Assembly: GCA_049889655.1 (NCBI GenBank)
Contig: JBMHCY010000022.1
Location: 1 to 39,959 of the forward strand
Length of the DNA stretch: 39,959 nt
Source: UBA1172 sp049889655
GTDB taxonomy: Bacteria > Pseudomonadota > Alphaproteobacteria > Puniceispirillales > UBA1172
Reading direction: 5' to 3'
The notes under the pieces were generated by a model that saw only the letters and a program-made list of their open reading frames with translations, was not told the origin of the DNA and did no database searches. The position numbers and the translations under genes are program-made. Positions 7,983-16,486 of this stretch are shown piece after piece. Each line of letters opens with the position of its first letter. Positions within the stretch are counted from its first letter, which is position 1.

Positions 7983-8624
7983 ATGCCTTCCCCTGCTTCA
8001 ACACCTTCACAAAGCGCCCTGATCGTCATTGATATCCAGAATGATTTCTGCCCTGGAGGGGCGCTGGCTGTCGCCGATGGTGATGCCATCATCCCGCAGG
8101 TGAACAGGCTCATCAACCGGGCTGATCACGTGATCCTGACGCAGGACTGGCACCCGCATGGCCATTCGAGTTTTGCCAGCCAGCATCAGGGCAAATCCCC
8201 GTTTGATACGGTGATGATGGATTACGGCGAGCAGACGCTCTGGCCGGATCACTGTGTGCAGGGCAGTATCGGGGCTGATTTTCACGCTGATCTGGACTGG
8301 ACAAAGGCCGAGATGGTCATCCGCAAAGGCTTCCGCCCGGCGATCGACAGCTATTCCGCGTTTTTTGAAAATGACGGCCGCACCCTGACAGGGCTCGGTG
8401 GCTATCTGCAGGAACGCGGCATCACCGATCTGGTGATGGTCGGCCTCGCCACCGATTATTGTGTGGCCTTTTCCGCCCTTGACGGGGCCCGGCTTGGTTT
8501 CAACTGCTGTGTTGTCATGGATTGCTGCCGGGCCATCGATCTCGGCGGCTCGCTGGCAACAATGCAGGAAAAAATGCGCGAGGCCGGGGTCAGCCTCATC
8601 AACAGCCACGAATTGACCTTCTGA
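7983..8624 (+). CDS. pncA: Nicotinamidase / pyrazinamidase
   Basis: The 213-aa cysteine hydrolase of the isochorismatase fold deamidates nicotinamide to nicotinate for NAD salvage. The catalytic triad is visible as D17 (VIDIQNDF), K115 (RKGF) and C160 (GLATDYC). The metal-binding segment TQDWHPHGHSSF carries D55, H57 and H61, and the PDHCVQGS motif is near 88-95. Length is typical. The frame is open upstream to 7938, but the ATG at 7983 begins just before the conserved first strand; its ribosome site is weak (GAGAAAG). It is divergent from dctP over about 240 bp. The SABATH methyltransferase follows 47 bp downstream on the same strand, which may matter because nicotinate is a known substrate of some SABATH enzymes. 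Confidence 0.94.
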   Translation: MPSPASTPSQSALIVIDIQNDFCPGGALAVADGDAIIPQVNRLINRADHVILTQDWHPHGHSSFASQHQGKSPFDTVMMDYGEQTLWPDHCVQGSIGADFHADLDWTKAEMVIRKGFRPAIDSYSAFFENDGRTLTGLGGYLQERGITDLVMVGLATDYCVAFSALDGARLGFNCCVVMDCCRAIDLGGSLATMQEKMREAGVSLINSHELTF

Positions 8625-8671
8625 CCATCAGCCTCCATAGTCTTCTATGAGTGATTGAAGAGGACAGTTTG

Positions 8672-9793
8672 ATGAGCAGAAAGAAAACCGGGCTTGATCC
8701 CGCCGCTGTTCTCGCCATGGTCGGCGAGGGCTATTATTCCGCCAATACTGCCGGGGCACGCAACGTCATCACATCGGCCCTGCCGATGGTCGAGGCGGCA
8801 CTCGCCGAAGCCCCCCGGACAGAAACCCTGCGGCTTGCCGATTTCGGGGCGGCCGATGGCGGCACCAGCCAGCCGATGTGGGCCAGCCTGCTGACAGCGA
8901 TGCGCAATAACGGCGATGACCGCCAGGTCGAGATGATCTACACCGATCTGGCCTCGAATGATTTCTCAACCCTGTTCCGCATGATGCAGGGGTTCACCGG
9001 CAACAAGGACCTCGCCTATCAGGTCAATCTCGATGGCGTTTACGTGCATGGCTGCGGCACCGGTTTTCACCGCCAGCTGATGGCGGATAACAGCCTCAAT
9101 CTCGGCTTTTCGGCAACGGCGATGCACTATGTTTCCGCCAAGCCCTGCGAGATCGAAGACCATGTGCACATGGTCGGGGCCAATGAAACCGAACAGGCGG
9201 CGTTCCGGGCACAGGCCGCCAAAGACTGGGAATCCATCCTGATGGGGCGGGCATCCGAGCTGATCCCCGGTGGCCGCTTCATCTGCTATAATTTCGGCAT
9301 TGATGATGCGGGACGCTTTCTCGGCAATACCGGCGGCGTGCATATGTTCAACACCTTTGAAAAACACTGGCGCCGCCTGCGTGACGACGGCGCGATCACC
9401 GCCGAGGAATATCGCCGCGCCACCTTTTCCCAGCATTACCGGACGATGGAGGAATTCCTCGCCCCGTTCAACGACCCGCAAAGCCCGGTGGCAAAAGCCG
9501 GGCTGCGGGTGCGCCATGCCTCTTCGATGCTGACCCCCTGCCCCTATCGGGCAGCGTATGAAGAAAAAGGCGGGTCGATGTCAGCGGCAGAATTTGCCAA
9601 ATCCTATGTGCCAACCCTGCGGAGCTGGTCGGAAACGGTGTTTTCAACCGCCCTCGACCAGCGTGACCCTGGTGAAGCGGCAGCACTTGTCGACCGATTC
9701 TATCAGGCCTATGAGGATGAGGTTGCGGCCGACCCCGAGGGCCATGCCATGGATTACATTCATCTCGTCCTGGATATTGAAAAAACCGCCTGA
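8672..9793 (+). CDS. SABATH-family SAM-dependent carboxyl methyltransferase
   Basis: The 373-aa product matches the SABATH (Methyltransf_7) family, best known from plants, where it methylates the carboxyl group of salicylate, jasmonate, benzoate or nicotinate. Family blocks seen in order are: MVGEGYYSANTAGARNVI near 16-33 (plant MxGGxGxxSYxxNS block), DFGAADGGTSQPMW at 57-70 (SAM-binding), YTDLASNDFSTLF near 90-102 (plant DLPxNDFN), and GTGFHRQLMADNSLNLGFS near 129-147 leading to ATAMHYVSAKP (plant SSYSLHWLSxVP). The ATG at 8672 follows AGAGGA; a GTG at 8651 is a weaker alternative. It lies between pncA and an aldehyde dehydrogenase. The substrate is unknown: nicotinate from PncA, or the acid product of the downstream dehydrogenase, are two inferred options. 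Bacterial members are uncommon. Confidence 0.85.
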   Translation: MSRKKTGLDPAAVLAMVGEGYYSANTAGARNVITSALPMVEAALAEAPRTETLRLADFGAADGGTSQPMWASLLTAMRNNGDDRQVEMIYTDLASNDFSTLFRMMQGFTGNKDLAYQVNLDGVYVHGCGTGFHRQLMADNSLNLGFSATAMHYVSAKPCEIEDHVHMVGANETEQAAFRAQAAKDWESILMGRASELIPGGRFICYNFGIDDAGRFLGNTGGVHMFNTFEKHWRRLRDDGAITAEEYRRATFSQHYRTMEEFLAPFNDPQSPVAKAGLRVRHASSMLTPCPYRAAYEEKGGSMSAAEFAKSYVPTLRSWSETVFSTALDQRDPGEAAALVDRFYQAYEDEVAADPEGHAMDYIHLVLDIEKTA

Positions 9794-9886
9794 AATCACG
9801 CCATCATCACCGGTTAATCGCTTGGCCATCATGCCGGGCTGTGATACCCGTTAAGGGAAAATATCTCAGCGGTGCGGGAGACCGGA

Positions 9887-11332
9887 ATGGCGATCAAATC
9901 CTATTGGCAGAATTACATCAATGGCCGTTTTGTTGATGGTGAAAGCGGCCGGCTGACGGTCACCAACCCTGCCGATGGCAGCCCGGTGGCCGAGATCGCC
10001 CTTGCCGGGGCCGGTGATATCGATAAAGCGGTGGCCGCCGCCCGGGCCTGCCATGAAAGCCGGGTGCTGCCCTCAATGCGTCCCGTCGAACTGGGGCGGA
10101 TGGTGCGGGCCATCGGTGATTACCTGCTTGCCCACAAGGAAGACATTGCCACCGTCCTGACGCTTGAGGCCGGCAAGCCCTACTGGGAAGCGATGATCGA
10201 GGTTGAAGGTGCCGCCCGCTATTTCGAATATTACGGCAACCAGGCCGAGACCATGGAAGGCCGGTCGATCCCGCTGGGGGCCGGTTACCTCGATTTCACG
10301 ATTTACGAACCGGTGGGGGTTTCCGCCCAGATCATCCCCTGGAACTATCCGCTCGAGATGATCGCCCGGGGCATGGCGGCGGCACTGGCCACCGGCAATG
10401 CCTGCGTGCTCAAGACACCGGAACTCGACCCGCTGTCATCGGTCTATTTTGCCGATGCCGCTGCTGCGGCAGGCTTTCCGGACGGGGCGGTAAACATTCT
10501 CTGCGGTTACGGGCATGAGGCCGGGGCAGCCCTGGCCGGCCATCCCGGGATCAACCAGCTGGTCTTCACCGGCTCTGTCAAAACAGGGATCAGCGTCGCC
10601 ACGGCCGCAGCCCAGAATGTGGTGCCCTGCGTGCTTGAACTCGGCGGCAAATCGGCGGCGATCGTGCTCCCCGATGCTGATCTTGATGCGGTCATGGACA
10701 GCATCCGCTGGGGGATTTTCTTCAATGCCGGGCAGGTGTGCTCGGCCATGTCACGGGTGCTTGTCCATGAAGACATCCATGATGAAGTGGTCGAACGGGC
10801 CGCCGGGCTCGCCCAGTCGCTTTCGGTCGGCCCGGGGATCGAGCGGACCGAATTCGGCGCCAATATGGGGGCGATGATCTCCGACGGTCAGCGTGACCGG
10901 GCCGAGGCCATGTGCCGCGAGGCGATGGATGCCGGGGCAGTGGCGGCCGCAGGCGGCCACCGGCTCAACCGTGAGGGCAGTTTCCTTGAGCCAACAATTT
11001 TCAGCAAGGTCACCCCTGATATGGCGATTGCCCGGGATGAAGTCTTTGGCCCGGTTCTTTCAGTGCTGTCGATCCGTGATGATGATGAGGCCATCGCCGT
11101 TGCCAACAGCACCGATTACGGCCTTGTCGGCGGCATTTTCACCCGCGATATCGATCGCGCCACCCAGGCGGCACGGCGGATCGAAGCCGGTCAGATTTTT
11201 ATCAATGAATGGTATGCCGGCGGTGTCGAAACGCCGTTTGGCGGTTACGGTAAATCCGGTTACGGCAGGGAAAAGGGGCGTGAGGCCCTGATGAACTATG
11301 TCCAGACAAAAAACATTGCCATCCGGCTCTGA
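9887..11332 (+). CDS. NAD(P)-dependent aldehyde dehydrogenase
   Basis: The 481-aa product is a full-length aldehyde dehydrogenase that oxidises an aldehyde to its acid. Visible active-site elements are PWNYP at 151-155, cofactor lysine K176, FTGS near 227-230, general base E251 in ELGGKSA, and catalytic C285 in FFNAGQVCSAMSR. The C-terminal PFGGYGKSGYGREKG block is intact. The family resemblance is to betaine-aldehyde/semialdehyde dehydrogenases, but the substrate is not determinable. The ATG at 9887 is preceded by GGGAG; a GTG at 9872 is possible. It follows the SABATH gene by about 90 bp and overlaps the start of chrA by 35 bp. Confidence 0.92.
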   Translation: MAIKSYWQNYINGRFVDGESGRLTVTNPADGSPVAEIALAGAGDIDKAVAAARACHESRVLPSMRPVELGRMVRAIGDYLLAHKEDIATVLTLEAGKPYWEAMIEVEGAARYFEYYGNQAETMEGRSIPLGAGYLDFTIYEPVGVSAQIIPWNYPLEMIARGMAAALATGNACVLKTPELDPLSSVYFADAAAAAGFPDGAVNILCGYGHEAGAALAGHPGINQLVFTGSVKTGISVATAAAQNVVPCVLELGGKSAAIVLPDADLDAVMDSIRWGIFFNAGQVCSAMSRVLVHEDIHDEVVERAAGLAQSLSVGPGIERTEFGANMGAMISDGQRDRAEAMCREAMDAGAVAAAGGHRLNREGSFLEPTIFSKVTPDMAIARDEVFGPVLSVLSIRDDDEAIAVANSTDYGLVGGIFTRDIDRATQAARRIEAGQIFINEWYAGGVETPFGGYGKSGYGREKGREALMNYVQTKNIAIRL

Positions 11333-12533
11333 TCAGCAGGCCAGGCCGACACGCAATGCGATTTTCCTGACCTTTCTTTATCTCGGCTGTACCTCCTTCG
11401 GAGGCCCGGTGGCTCATATCGGCTATTTCAGGACGCTGCTTGTGGCGCGCAAGAAATGGCTTGATGAGCAGGCCTATGCTGACCTTGTCGCGCTTTGCCA
11501 GTTTCTGCCCGGGCCTTCATCATCTCAGGTCGGTTTCGGCATCGGGCTGATCAAAGGCGGTTATCTGGGTGGGCTGGCAGCCTTTCTGGGCTTCACCCTG
11601 CCTTCCGCGCTGATCATGCTGGCCTTCGGGATCGGCCTTGATGCTGCCGGGGATGCGACACCGGTATCACTGCTCGCCGGGCTTAAACTGGTGGCAGTCA
11701 GCGTTGTCGGCCATGCGGTGGTGATGATGGGCAGGGGGCTGGCCCCGGACTGGCCCCGGCGGGGAATAGCCCTTGCCGCAGGGGCGGCGGTGTTGCTGTC
11801 GGGGCAGCCGCTGATGACCCTCGTCGTCATTGCCGGGGGCGGCATCGCCGGGCTGATGCTGGCACCGTCATCCGCGGGGCAACCACCGGCCAAGACCGAA
11901 GCCAGGGGCGGCAGGGCGTTTGTCTTTATCAGCATCGCCCTTGGCCTGCTGGTGCTGTTGCCCGTGCTGGGCCGGATCGCCCCGTCACCGCTGCTGGATC
12001 TGGCTGATGGATTCTACCGTTCCGGGATGCTTGTCTTTGGTGGCGGCCATGTTGTTCTGCCTCTGCTTGAAGTCGAGATGGTGGACCCCGGGCTGATTTC
12101 GGCGGAATCCTTCCTCGCCGGATACGGGGCAGCGCAGGCCATTCCCGGCCCGCTCTTCACCATCGCCGCGTTTCTCGGCCAGGCGACAGGGATCGGCCCT
12201 TACGGCATCACCGGGGCCGTGGTGGCACTGGTGATGATCTTTTTGGGCTCGTTCCTGCTGCTGCTCGGGGTTTTGCCCTGGTGGGACAGGCTCCGCAGCT
12301 TCACACGGGTGCGGCAATGCCTCGACGGGGTCAACGCTGCGGTGGTGGGGTTGCTTGCCGCCGTGCTCATCAACCCGATCATGATGTCGGCGATCACCAC
12401 CCCGGTTGATGCGGCGTTGGCGCTGGGGGGATTCGCCCTGCTCTGGCGCGGCTGGCTGTCGCCGTTGCCAGTTGTCGGCCTGATCGTCATCACCACAATG
12501 ATACTGGCAGGGCTGGACATTGGCCCGGCTTGA
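11298..12533 (+). CDS. chrA: Chromate transporter family (CHR) membrane protein
   Basis: The 411-aa polytopic membrane protein is a long, two-half CHR transporter. The N-terminal half has the hallmark LGCTSFGGPVAHIGYF near 29-44 and QFLPGPSSSQVGFGIG. The second half repeats the pattern with LVFGGGHVVLPLLEVEMV and GYGAAQAIPGPLFT. Characterised members export chromate, probably with sulfate as the natural analogue, but many homologues have unknown substrates. The ATG at 11298 overlaps the end of the preceding dehydrogenase by 35 bp. Membership in that operon is likely, but a functional link is not evident. A TTG at 11316 is an alternative start. Confidence 0.88.
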   Translation: MSRQKTLPSGSDQQARPTRNAIFLTFLYLGCTSFGGPVAHIGYFRTLLVARKKWLDEQAYADLVALCQFLPGPSSSQVGFGIGLIKGGYLGGLAAFLGFTLPSALIMLAFGIGLDAAGDATPVSLLAGLKLVAVSVVGHAVVMMGRGLAPDWPRRGIALAAGAAVLLSGQPLMTLVVIAGGGIAGLMLAPSSAGQPPAKTEARGGRAFVFISIALGLLVLLPVLGRIAPSPLLDLADGFYRSGMLVFGGGHVVLPLLEVEMVDPGLISAESFLAGYGAAQAIPGPLFTIAAFLGQATGIGPYGITGAVVALVMIFLGSFLLLLGVLPWWDRLRSFTRVRQCLDGVNAAVVGLLAAVLINPIMMSAITTPVDAALALGGFALLWRGWLSPLPVVGLIVITTMILAGLDIGPA

Positions 12534-12564
12534 CCTTAAATAAAGCTACGCTGACATCATTCAC

Positions 12565-12602
12565 GCCCGCCTGTTGCGGGCACAGGGACCCCGGCAACGG
12601 GG
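12565..12602 (+). promoter_or_regulatory. Tandem GC-rich hairpins in the leader of the ferredoxin-NADP reductase gene
   Basis: Two stems lie directly upstream of the ribosome site: GCCCGC/GCGGGC with loop CTGTT (12565-12581), and CCCCG/CGGGG closed by a GCAA GNRA-type tetraloop (12589-12602). They could end the chrA transcript or shape the leader of the next gene. There is no T-run after them, so they are not a canonical intrinsic terminator. I do not recognise a named riboswitch. Confidence 0.4.
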
Positions 12603-12617
12603 CCGAGGAATTAAAGT

Positions 12618-13433
12618 ATGCAGTCTTCATCTCCCTCATTGATGGCGGCGGGTCTTCCGGCCGTACCTGACAATGCCTTTGCCGAAACGGTCACAGAGGT
12701 CGAACACTACACCGACCGGCTGTTCAGGTTCAGGCTGACACGGCCGGCAAGTTTCCGTTTCCGTTCCGGCGAGTTTGTCATGATCGGCCTGCCTGGGGAT
12801 AAACCCGTCTGGCGTGCCTATTCGATTGCCAGCCCGTCCTGGGATGAAACCCTCGAGTTTTATTCGATCAAGGTGCCTGACGGGCCGCTCACCGAAGAGC
12901 TCCAGAAAATCCAGCCCGGCGATACAGTCTGGTTCAGGAAAAAGCCCACCGGAACCCTGGTCCTCGATGCCCTCCTGCCCGGCAAGCGCCTGTGGATGTT
13001 TTCCTCAGGTACCGGTTTTGCGCCGTTTGCATCGCTTGTCCGCGACCCCGAAGCCTATGAGAAATTTGATACGGTGATCGCCACCCATACCTGCCGGACG
13101 GCGGCTGAACTGACCTATTCGCAGGATACCGTCACCGCCACCAAAGCCGACCCGCTGGTGGGGGAATTGGCCGCTGACCGCCTGCATCTGGTGACCAGCA
13201 CCACCCGCGATGAAACACCCGTTAAGGGCCGCATCACCGCGCTCATCGAGTCTGGCCTGCTTTTTGAAAGCCTCGGCGTGCCGCCGCTTGATCCCGCCAT
13301 CGACCGGGTGATGATCTGCGGGTCCATGGCCATGCTGAAAGACCTGAAAGCCCTGGTCGAGGCCGCCGGTTTCAGCGAAGGGTCAAACGCCGCCCCCGGC
13401 CAGTTTGTGGTCGAACGGGCGTTTGTTGATTAA
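12618..13433 (+). CDS. fpr: Ferredoxin-NADP+ reductase, bacterial type
   Basis: The 271-aa FAD flavoprotein transfers electrons between NADPH and ferredoxin or flavodoxin. The FAD-binding RAYSIASP motif is near 70-77. The flavin/phosphate loop GTLVLD and the NADP-binding block FSSGTGFAPFASLVRDPE follow. The C-terminal ICGSMAMLKDLK block and the terminal VVERAFVD tail are typical of alphaproteobacterial subclass FPRs, which serve oxidative-stress and redox balance roles. The ATG at 12618 has a GAGGA site. The MarR-type regulator starts 4 bp after the stop, so the two are probably co-expressed. Confidence 0.92.
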   Translation: MQSSSPSLMAAGLPAVPDNAFAETVTEVEHYTDRLFRFRLTRPASFRFRSGEFVMIGLPGDKPVWRAYSIASPSWDETLEFYSIKVPDGPLTEELQKIQPGDTVWFRKKPTGTLVLDALLPGKRLWMFSSGTGFAPFASLVRDPEAYEKFDTVIATHTCRTAAELTYSQDTVTATKADPLVGELAADRLHLVTSTTRDETPVKGRITALIESGLLFESLGVPPLDPAIDRVMICGSMAMLKDLKALVEAAGFSEGSNAAPGQFVVERAFVD

Positions 13434-13437
13434 GGCG

Positions 13438-13848
13438 ATGACCGGATACAGGCTCGAAGACCAGATCGGTTTCATCCTGCGCCTCGCCATGCAGCGGCAT
13501 ATCAGCCTGTTCACCGATCGCATTGAAGAGATCACCCGGCCGCAATTTTCTGTTCTGGCGAAACTCTGCGCTCTCGGCGAGGCCTCCCAGAACGAACTCG
13601 GCCGCAGCATCGCCATGGATGCCGCCACCATCAAGGGGGTTGTCGACCGGCTGCGGGCCCGGGGGCTCGTGTCGGCGGAACCGCTGGCGACAGACAGGCG
13701 GCGGCTGATCCTCAAACCAACCCCGGCCGGGCGTGCTCTCTTTGACAGCCTGATCAGCCGGGCCCTCGATGCATCGGCGGCAACACTCAGCCCGCTTGAT
13801 GATGACGAAAAAAAGCAGTTGCTGGAGCTGCTGAACCGCCTCACCTGA
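13438..13848 (+). CDS. MarR-family transcriptional regulator
   Basis: The 136-aa winged-helix DNA-binding protein has a recognition region around SQNELGRSIAMDAATIKGVV (about 57-76). It is followed by the wing, where the D-R-R-R turn in LATDRRRLILKPTPAGR is the MarR signature. MarR dimers usually repress nearby genes and release DNA on binding small phenolic or lipophilic ligands, or on oxidation. The ATG at 13438 lies 4 bp after the fpr stop, with an AAGG-like site overlapping that stop. Its target is unknown; autoregulation of the fpr-marR pair is the simplest guess. It is convergent with the MetE-like gene, with 12 bp between stops. Confidence 0.9.
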   Translation: MTGYRLEDQIGFILRLAMQRHISLFTDRIEEITRPQFSVLAKLCALGEASQNELGRSIAMDAATIKGVVDRLRARGLVSAEPLATDRRRLILKPTPAGRALFDSLISRALDASAATLSPLDDDEKKQLLELLNRLT

Positions 13849-13860
13849 GCCCTTCCGGCA

Positions 13861-14931
13861 TCAGACCCGTGATGCCGCCTCGCACATGACCTTGAGTTTT
13901 TTCTCGGCAATATCCGGTGGCAGCATCCCGAGCCCGCAATCCGGCGCGATCACCAGACGGTCCCTGTCGATATGCGCGAGTGCAGCCCTGATCCGGGCCT
14001 CAACTTCATCCACGGTTTCGATACGGCTGCGGGCCACGGCGACCGTGCCGAAGATCACGGCTGTCTGTTCAAACAACTCGAGCAGCCGCAGATCGTTGCA
14101 GCAATGGGCATCCTCGATGGACACCTGATCGATCGCCATGCTGTCAACATCGCGTGCCAGCCGGTGATAACTGTCCGGGTCAGCTTTCTTGTATTCCTCG
14201 TCATCGAGGTGATCGGGATAGCCGCAGCACATATGGACAATCCGGGTGACGTCTTTCGGGACACCGTGAAAGCACCGCTCAAGCCCTTCGATACCAAAAT
14301 CCAGCGCATCTTCGACCTGCCGGGCAAACAGCGGCTCATCGACCTGGATATAGGTGCATCCCGCCTCGACAAGGGCGAGGATTTCGCGGTTCACCGTCTC
14401 AGCCAGCGCCTGGTTGAGCCGCGGCCGATCATCATAGAAACAATCCGCCGTCGTATCCATGATCGTCAGCGGCCCGGGCAGGGTGAACTTCACCGGCTGT
14501 GGCGAGACATTCTGGCTGGCGCGGTAATCATGGGCGGCATAGCCCTTGCCCGGGTGGCGGACTTCACCACGAATGGCAGGCAGATTGGTCTCATAGGCCC
14601 CGTCGCGCAGGACCCTGTGTTCAAGGCGATTGAAATCGAACCCTTCAAGATGACGGCAGTGGTAGTGGATATAGTTTTCACGGCGGACTTCACCATCGGT
14701 GGGGATCGTCACCCCGGCACGCCGTTGCAGGGCGATGATCTCTTCCGCCGCCCGGACAAACAGGGCCTCATCATCGTCACTGCGGTTTTGTTCATAGGCG
14801 GTGAACCGTTCGGTCACCAGCGCGGTGTTCATGCCGCCGAGGTTGCGGGCAGCATCAAACCAGTCTTCGATGGGCAGATAATCCGGTTTCGGGAATGATC
14901 CGATGACGGTGGTGGTCAATGGTGGATGCAT
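13861..14931 (-). CDS. Core MetE-like (cobalamin-independent methionine synthase C-terminal domain) methyltransferase
   Basis: The 356-aa product matches only the catalytic C-terminal barrel of MetE (about 750 aa), which transfers a methyl group to homocysteine on a zinc site. The zinc ligands are in place: H233 and C235 (VHMCCGY), E273 (SIEDAH) and C332 (PDCGLG). TVIGSFPKP at the N-terminus, PTDGEVRREN near 77-86 and QVDEP at 196-200 are the other family blocks. Such single-domain proteins are known in bacteria and may use methyl donors other than methyltetrahydrofolate polyglutamate, so the donor is open. The ATG at 14931 follows a GGGGG run. It is divergent from the gamma-glutamylamide ligase gene. 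In a DMSP- or betaine-using cell it could salvage methyl groups into methionine, which is inference. Confidence 0.85.
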   Translation of the reverse strand: MHPPLTTTVIGSFPKPDYLPIEDWFDAARNLGGMNTALVTERFTAYEQNRSDDDEALFVRAAEEIIALQRRAGVTIPTDGEVRRENYIHYHCRHLEGFDFNRLEHRVLRDGAYETNLPAIRGEVRHPGKGYAAHDYRASQNVSPQPVKFTLPGPLTIMDTTADCFYDDRPRLNQALAETVNREILALVEAGCTYIQVDEPLFARQVEDALDFGIEGLERCFHGVPKDVTRIVHMCCGYPDHLDDEEYKKADPDSYHRLARDVDSMAIDQVSIEDAHCCNDLRLLELFEQTAVIFGTVAVARSRIETVDEVEARIRAALAHIDRDRLVIAPDCGLGMLPPDIAEKKLKVMCEAASRV

Positions 14932-15095
14932 GATCTCAACCCCCTTATTGTCATAATAATATGCATCGTCACCTGTAATCCCATCCTGGTCAATACGGTT
15001 ATCCCAGAAAGCATCTCACTTTTTAAGCAAGGCTGTTTATCTCATTGCAACATAGTGCTTATAATCAAAACATAATAACGTTTTGGAGGCTCGCA
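14932..15095. promoter_or_regulatory. AT-rich divergent promoter region between metE-like and glutamine-synthetase-like genes
   Basis: This 164-bp spacer separates two divergent genes and is much more AT-rich than its surroundings. On the plus strand a consensus TATAAT lies at 15060-15065, about 30 bp before the ATG of the ligase gene. Its -35 region is weak (TTTATC near 15037), so an activator may be needed. On the minus strand overlapping TATTAT hexamers lie at 14953-14961. No perfect operator repeat was found. Confidence 0.4.
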
Positions 15096-16463
15096 ATGAC
15101 CACGCAGATGACCTTTGATGATCTCAAAGCGAAAACCAGAAGAGGCGAGATTGATACCGTCCTTGCCTGTATCGTTGATATGCAGGGGCGTCTGGCCGGA
15201 AAGCGTTTTCACGCTGCCCATTTTGTCGAATCCGCCTGGGAAGAAACCCATTGCTGTAATTATCTGCTGGCGACCGATCTTGAAATGGCCACCCCTGACG
15301 GCTACCGCGCCACCTCGTGGGAACAGGGATATGGGGATTATATCATGAAGCCTGACCTGAACACGATCAGGCCGATGCCGTGGCTTGAGGGAACCGTGCT
15401 GGTGCTTTGCGATGTTCTTGATCATCACACTCATCAGGAAGTCCCCCATTCACCGCGAGCGATCCTGAAAAAGCAGGTCGCGCGGGCGGCCGCCATGGGC
15501 TTTGATGTCATGATGGCCACCGAACTCGAGTTTTTCATCTTTGCCAAAAGTTATGATGAAATCCGCCATGCCGGCTTCAGGGACCTCGAACCGATCAGCG
15601 GCTATAACGAGGATTACCATATCCTGCAGACCACCAAGGAAGAACACCTGATGCGGCCGCTGCGCAACCATCTCCACGCGGCCGGCATCCCTGTTGAAAA
15701 TTCCAAGGGTGAAGCCGAAGCGGGACAGGAAGAGCTCAATATCAAATATGCTGATGCGATGCTGACCGCAGATTACCACACGATCGCCAAACACGCCGCC
15801 AAGGAAATCGGCTGGCAGCAGGGCCATGCTGTATCGTTCCTGCCGAAATGGCATCATGACCGTGTCGGCTCATCGGCGCATATTCATCAGTCGCTCTGGC
15901 AGGGGGGCAAGCCCGCCTTCCATGACCCTGATGACCCCGATGGTCTCGGGATGTCAGCGATGATGAAACAGTATCTGGCCGGGTTGCTCAAATACAGCCG
16001 TGACTGCACGGTGTTCCTGGCACCCTATATCAATTCCTACAAGCGTTTTGCCAAGGGCACGTTTGCCCCGACACGGATCATCTGGTCAGTCGACAACCGC
16101 ACCGCAGGCTTCCGTGTCTGTGGTGACGGCACAAAGGGTGTGCGGATCGAAAACCGTATCGGCGGGGCTGATCTCAACCCCTATCTGGCCATGGCCAGCC
16201 AGATTGCGGCAGGGCTGACAGGGATCGAGGAAGGCCTGACCCTGCAGGCCGCCACCCGCGGTGATGTCTACAAGGGTCGGTCCGGGATGCTGCCGACAAC
16301 CCTGCGTGATGCCCGATCGGCATTGGTCCGGTCGAGGATGCTGCGCCAGCAGTTCGGTGATGATGTCGTCGACCACTATGCCAGAGCGGCGGAGTGGGAA
16401 ATCGAGGAATTCGACCGTGTCGTGACCGATTACGAAATTGCCCGCGGTTTTGAACGCGCCTGA
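15096..16463 (+). CDS. Glutamine-synthetase-family gamma-glutamylamide ligase (GlnA3/GlnA4/PuuA/IpuC type)
   Basis: The 455-aa product joins the glutamate side-chain carboxyl to an amine with ATP. The GS active-site blocks are present: ELE at 143-145, ENSKGEAEAGQEEL near 201-214 supplying metal-binding glutamates, H262 in GSSAHIHQSL, R317 in NSYKRF, R335 in DNRT, and RIENR at 350-354. Spacing and wording (for example KWHHDRVGSSAHIHQS) fit the polyamine/amino-alcohol ligases better than ammonia-assimilating GlnA, which is why I do not call it glnA. The ATG at 15096 has a TTGGAGG site. Two oxidoreductases follow: an aldehyde dehydrogenase after 23 bp, then an iron alcohol dehydrogenase. That suggests the amine substrate also carries an alcohol, for example ethanolamine or a propanolamine, as inference. 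Confidence 0.9.
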   Translation: MTTQMTFDDLKAKTRRGEIDTVLACIVDMQGRLAGKRFHAAHFVESAWEETHCCNYLLATDLEMATPDGYRATSWEQGYGDYIMKPDLNTIRPMPWLEGTVLVLCDVLDHHTHQEVPHSPRAILKKQVARAAAMGFDVMMATELEFFIFAKSYDEIRHAGFRDLEPISGYNEDYHILQTTKEEHLMRPLRNHLHAAGIPVENSKGEAEAGQEELNIKYADAMLTADYHTIAKHAAKEIGWQQGHAVSFLPKWHHDRVGSSAHIHQSLWQGGKPAFHDPDDPDGLGMSAMMKQYLAGLLKYSRDCTVFLAPYINSYKRFAKGTFAPTRIIWSVDNRTAGFRVCGDGTKGVRIENRIGGADLNPYLAMASQIAAGLTGIEEGLTLQAATRGDVYKGRSGMLPTTLRDARSALVRSRMLRQQFGDDVVDHYARAAEWEIEEFDRVVTDYEIARGFERA

Positions 16464-16486
16464 TCAGCCTGGAAAGGACACCCCCG

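Noticed and set aside
15096..16463. Housekeeping glutamine synthetase glnA
   Set aside because: Conserved wording and length (455 aa) match gamma-glutamylamide ligases, and it is in an operon with two dehydrogenases.
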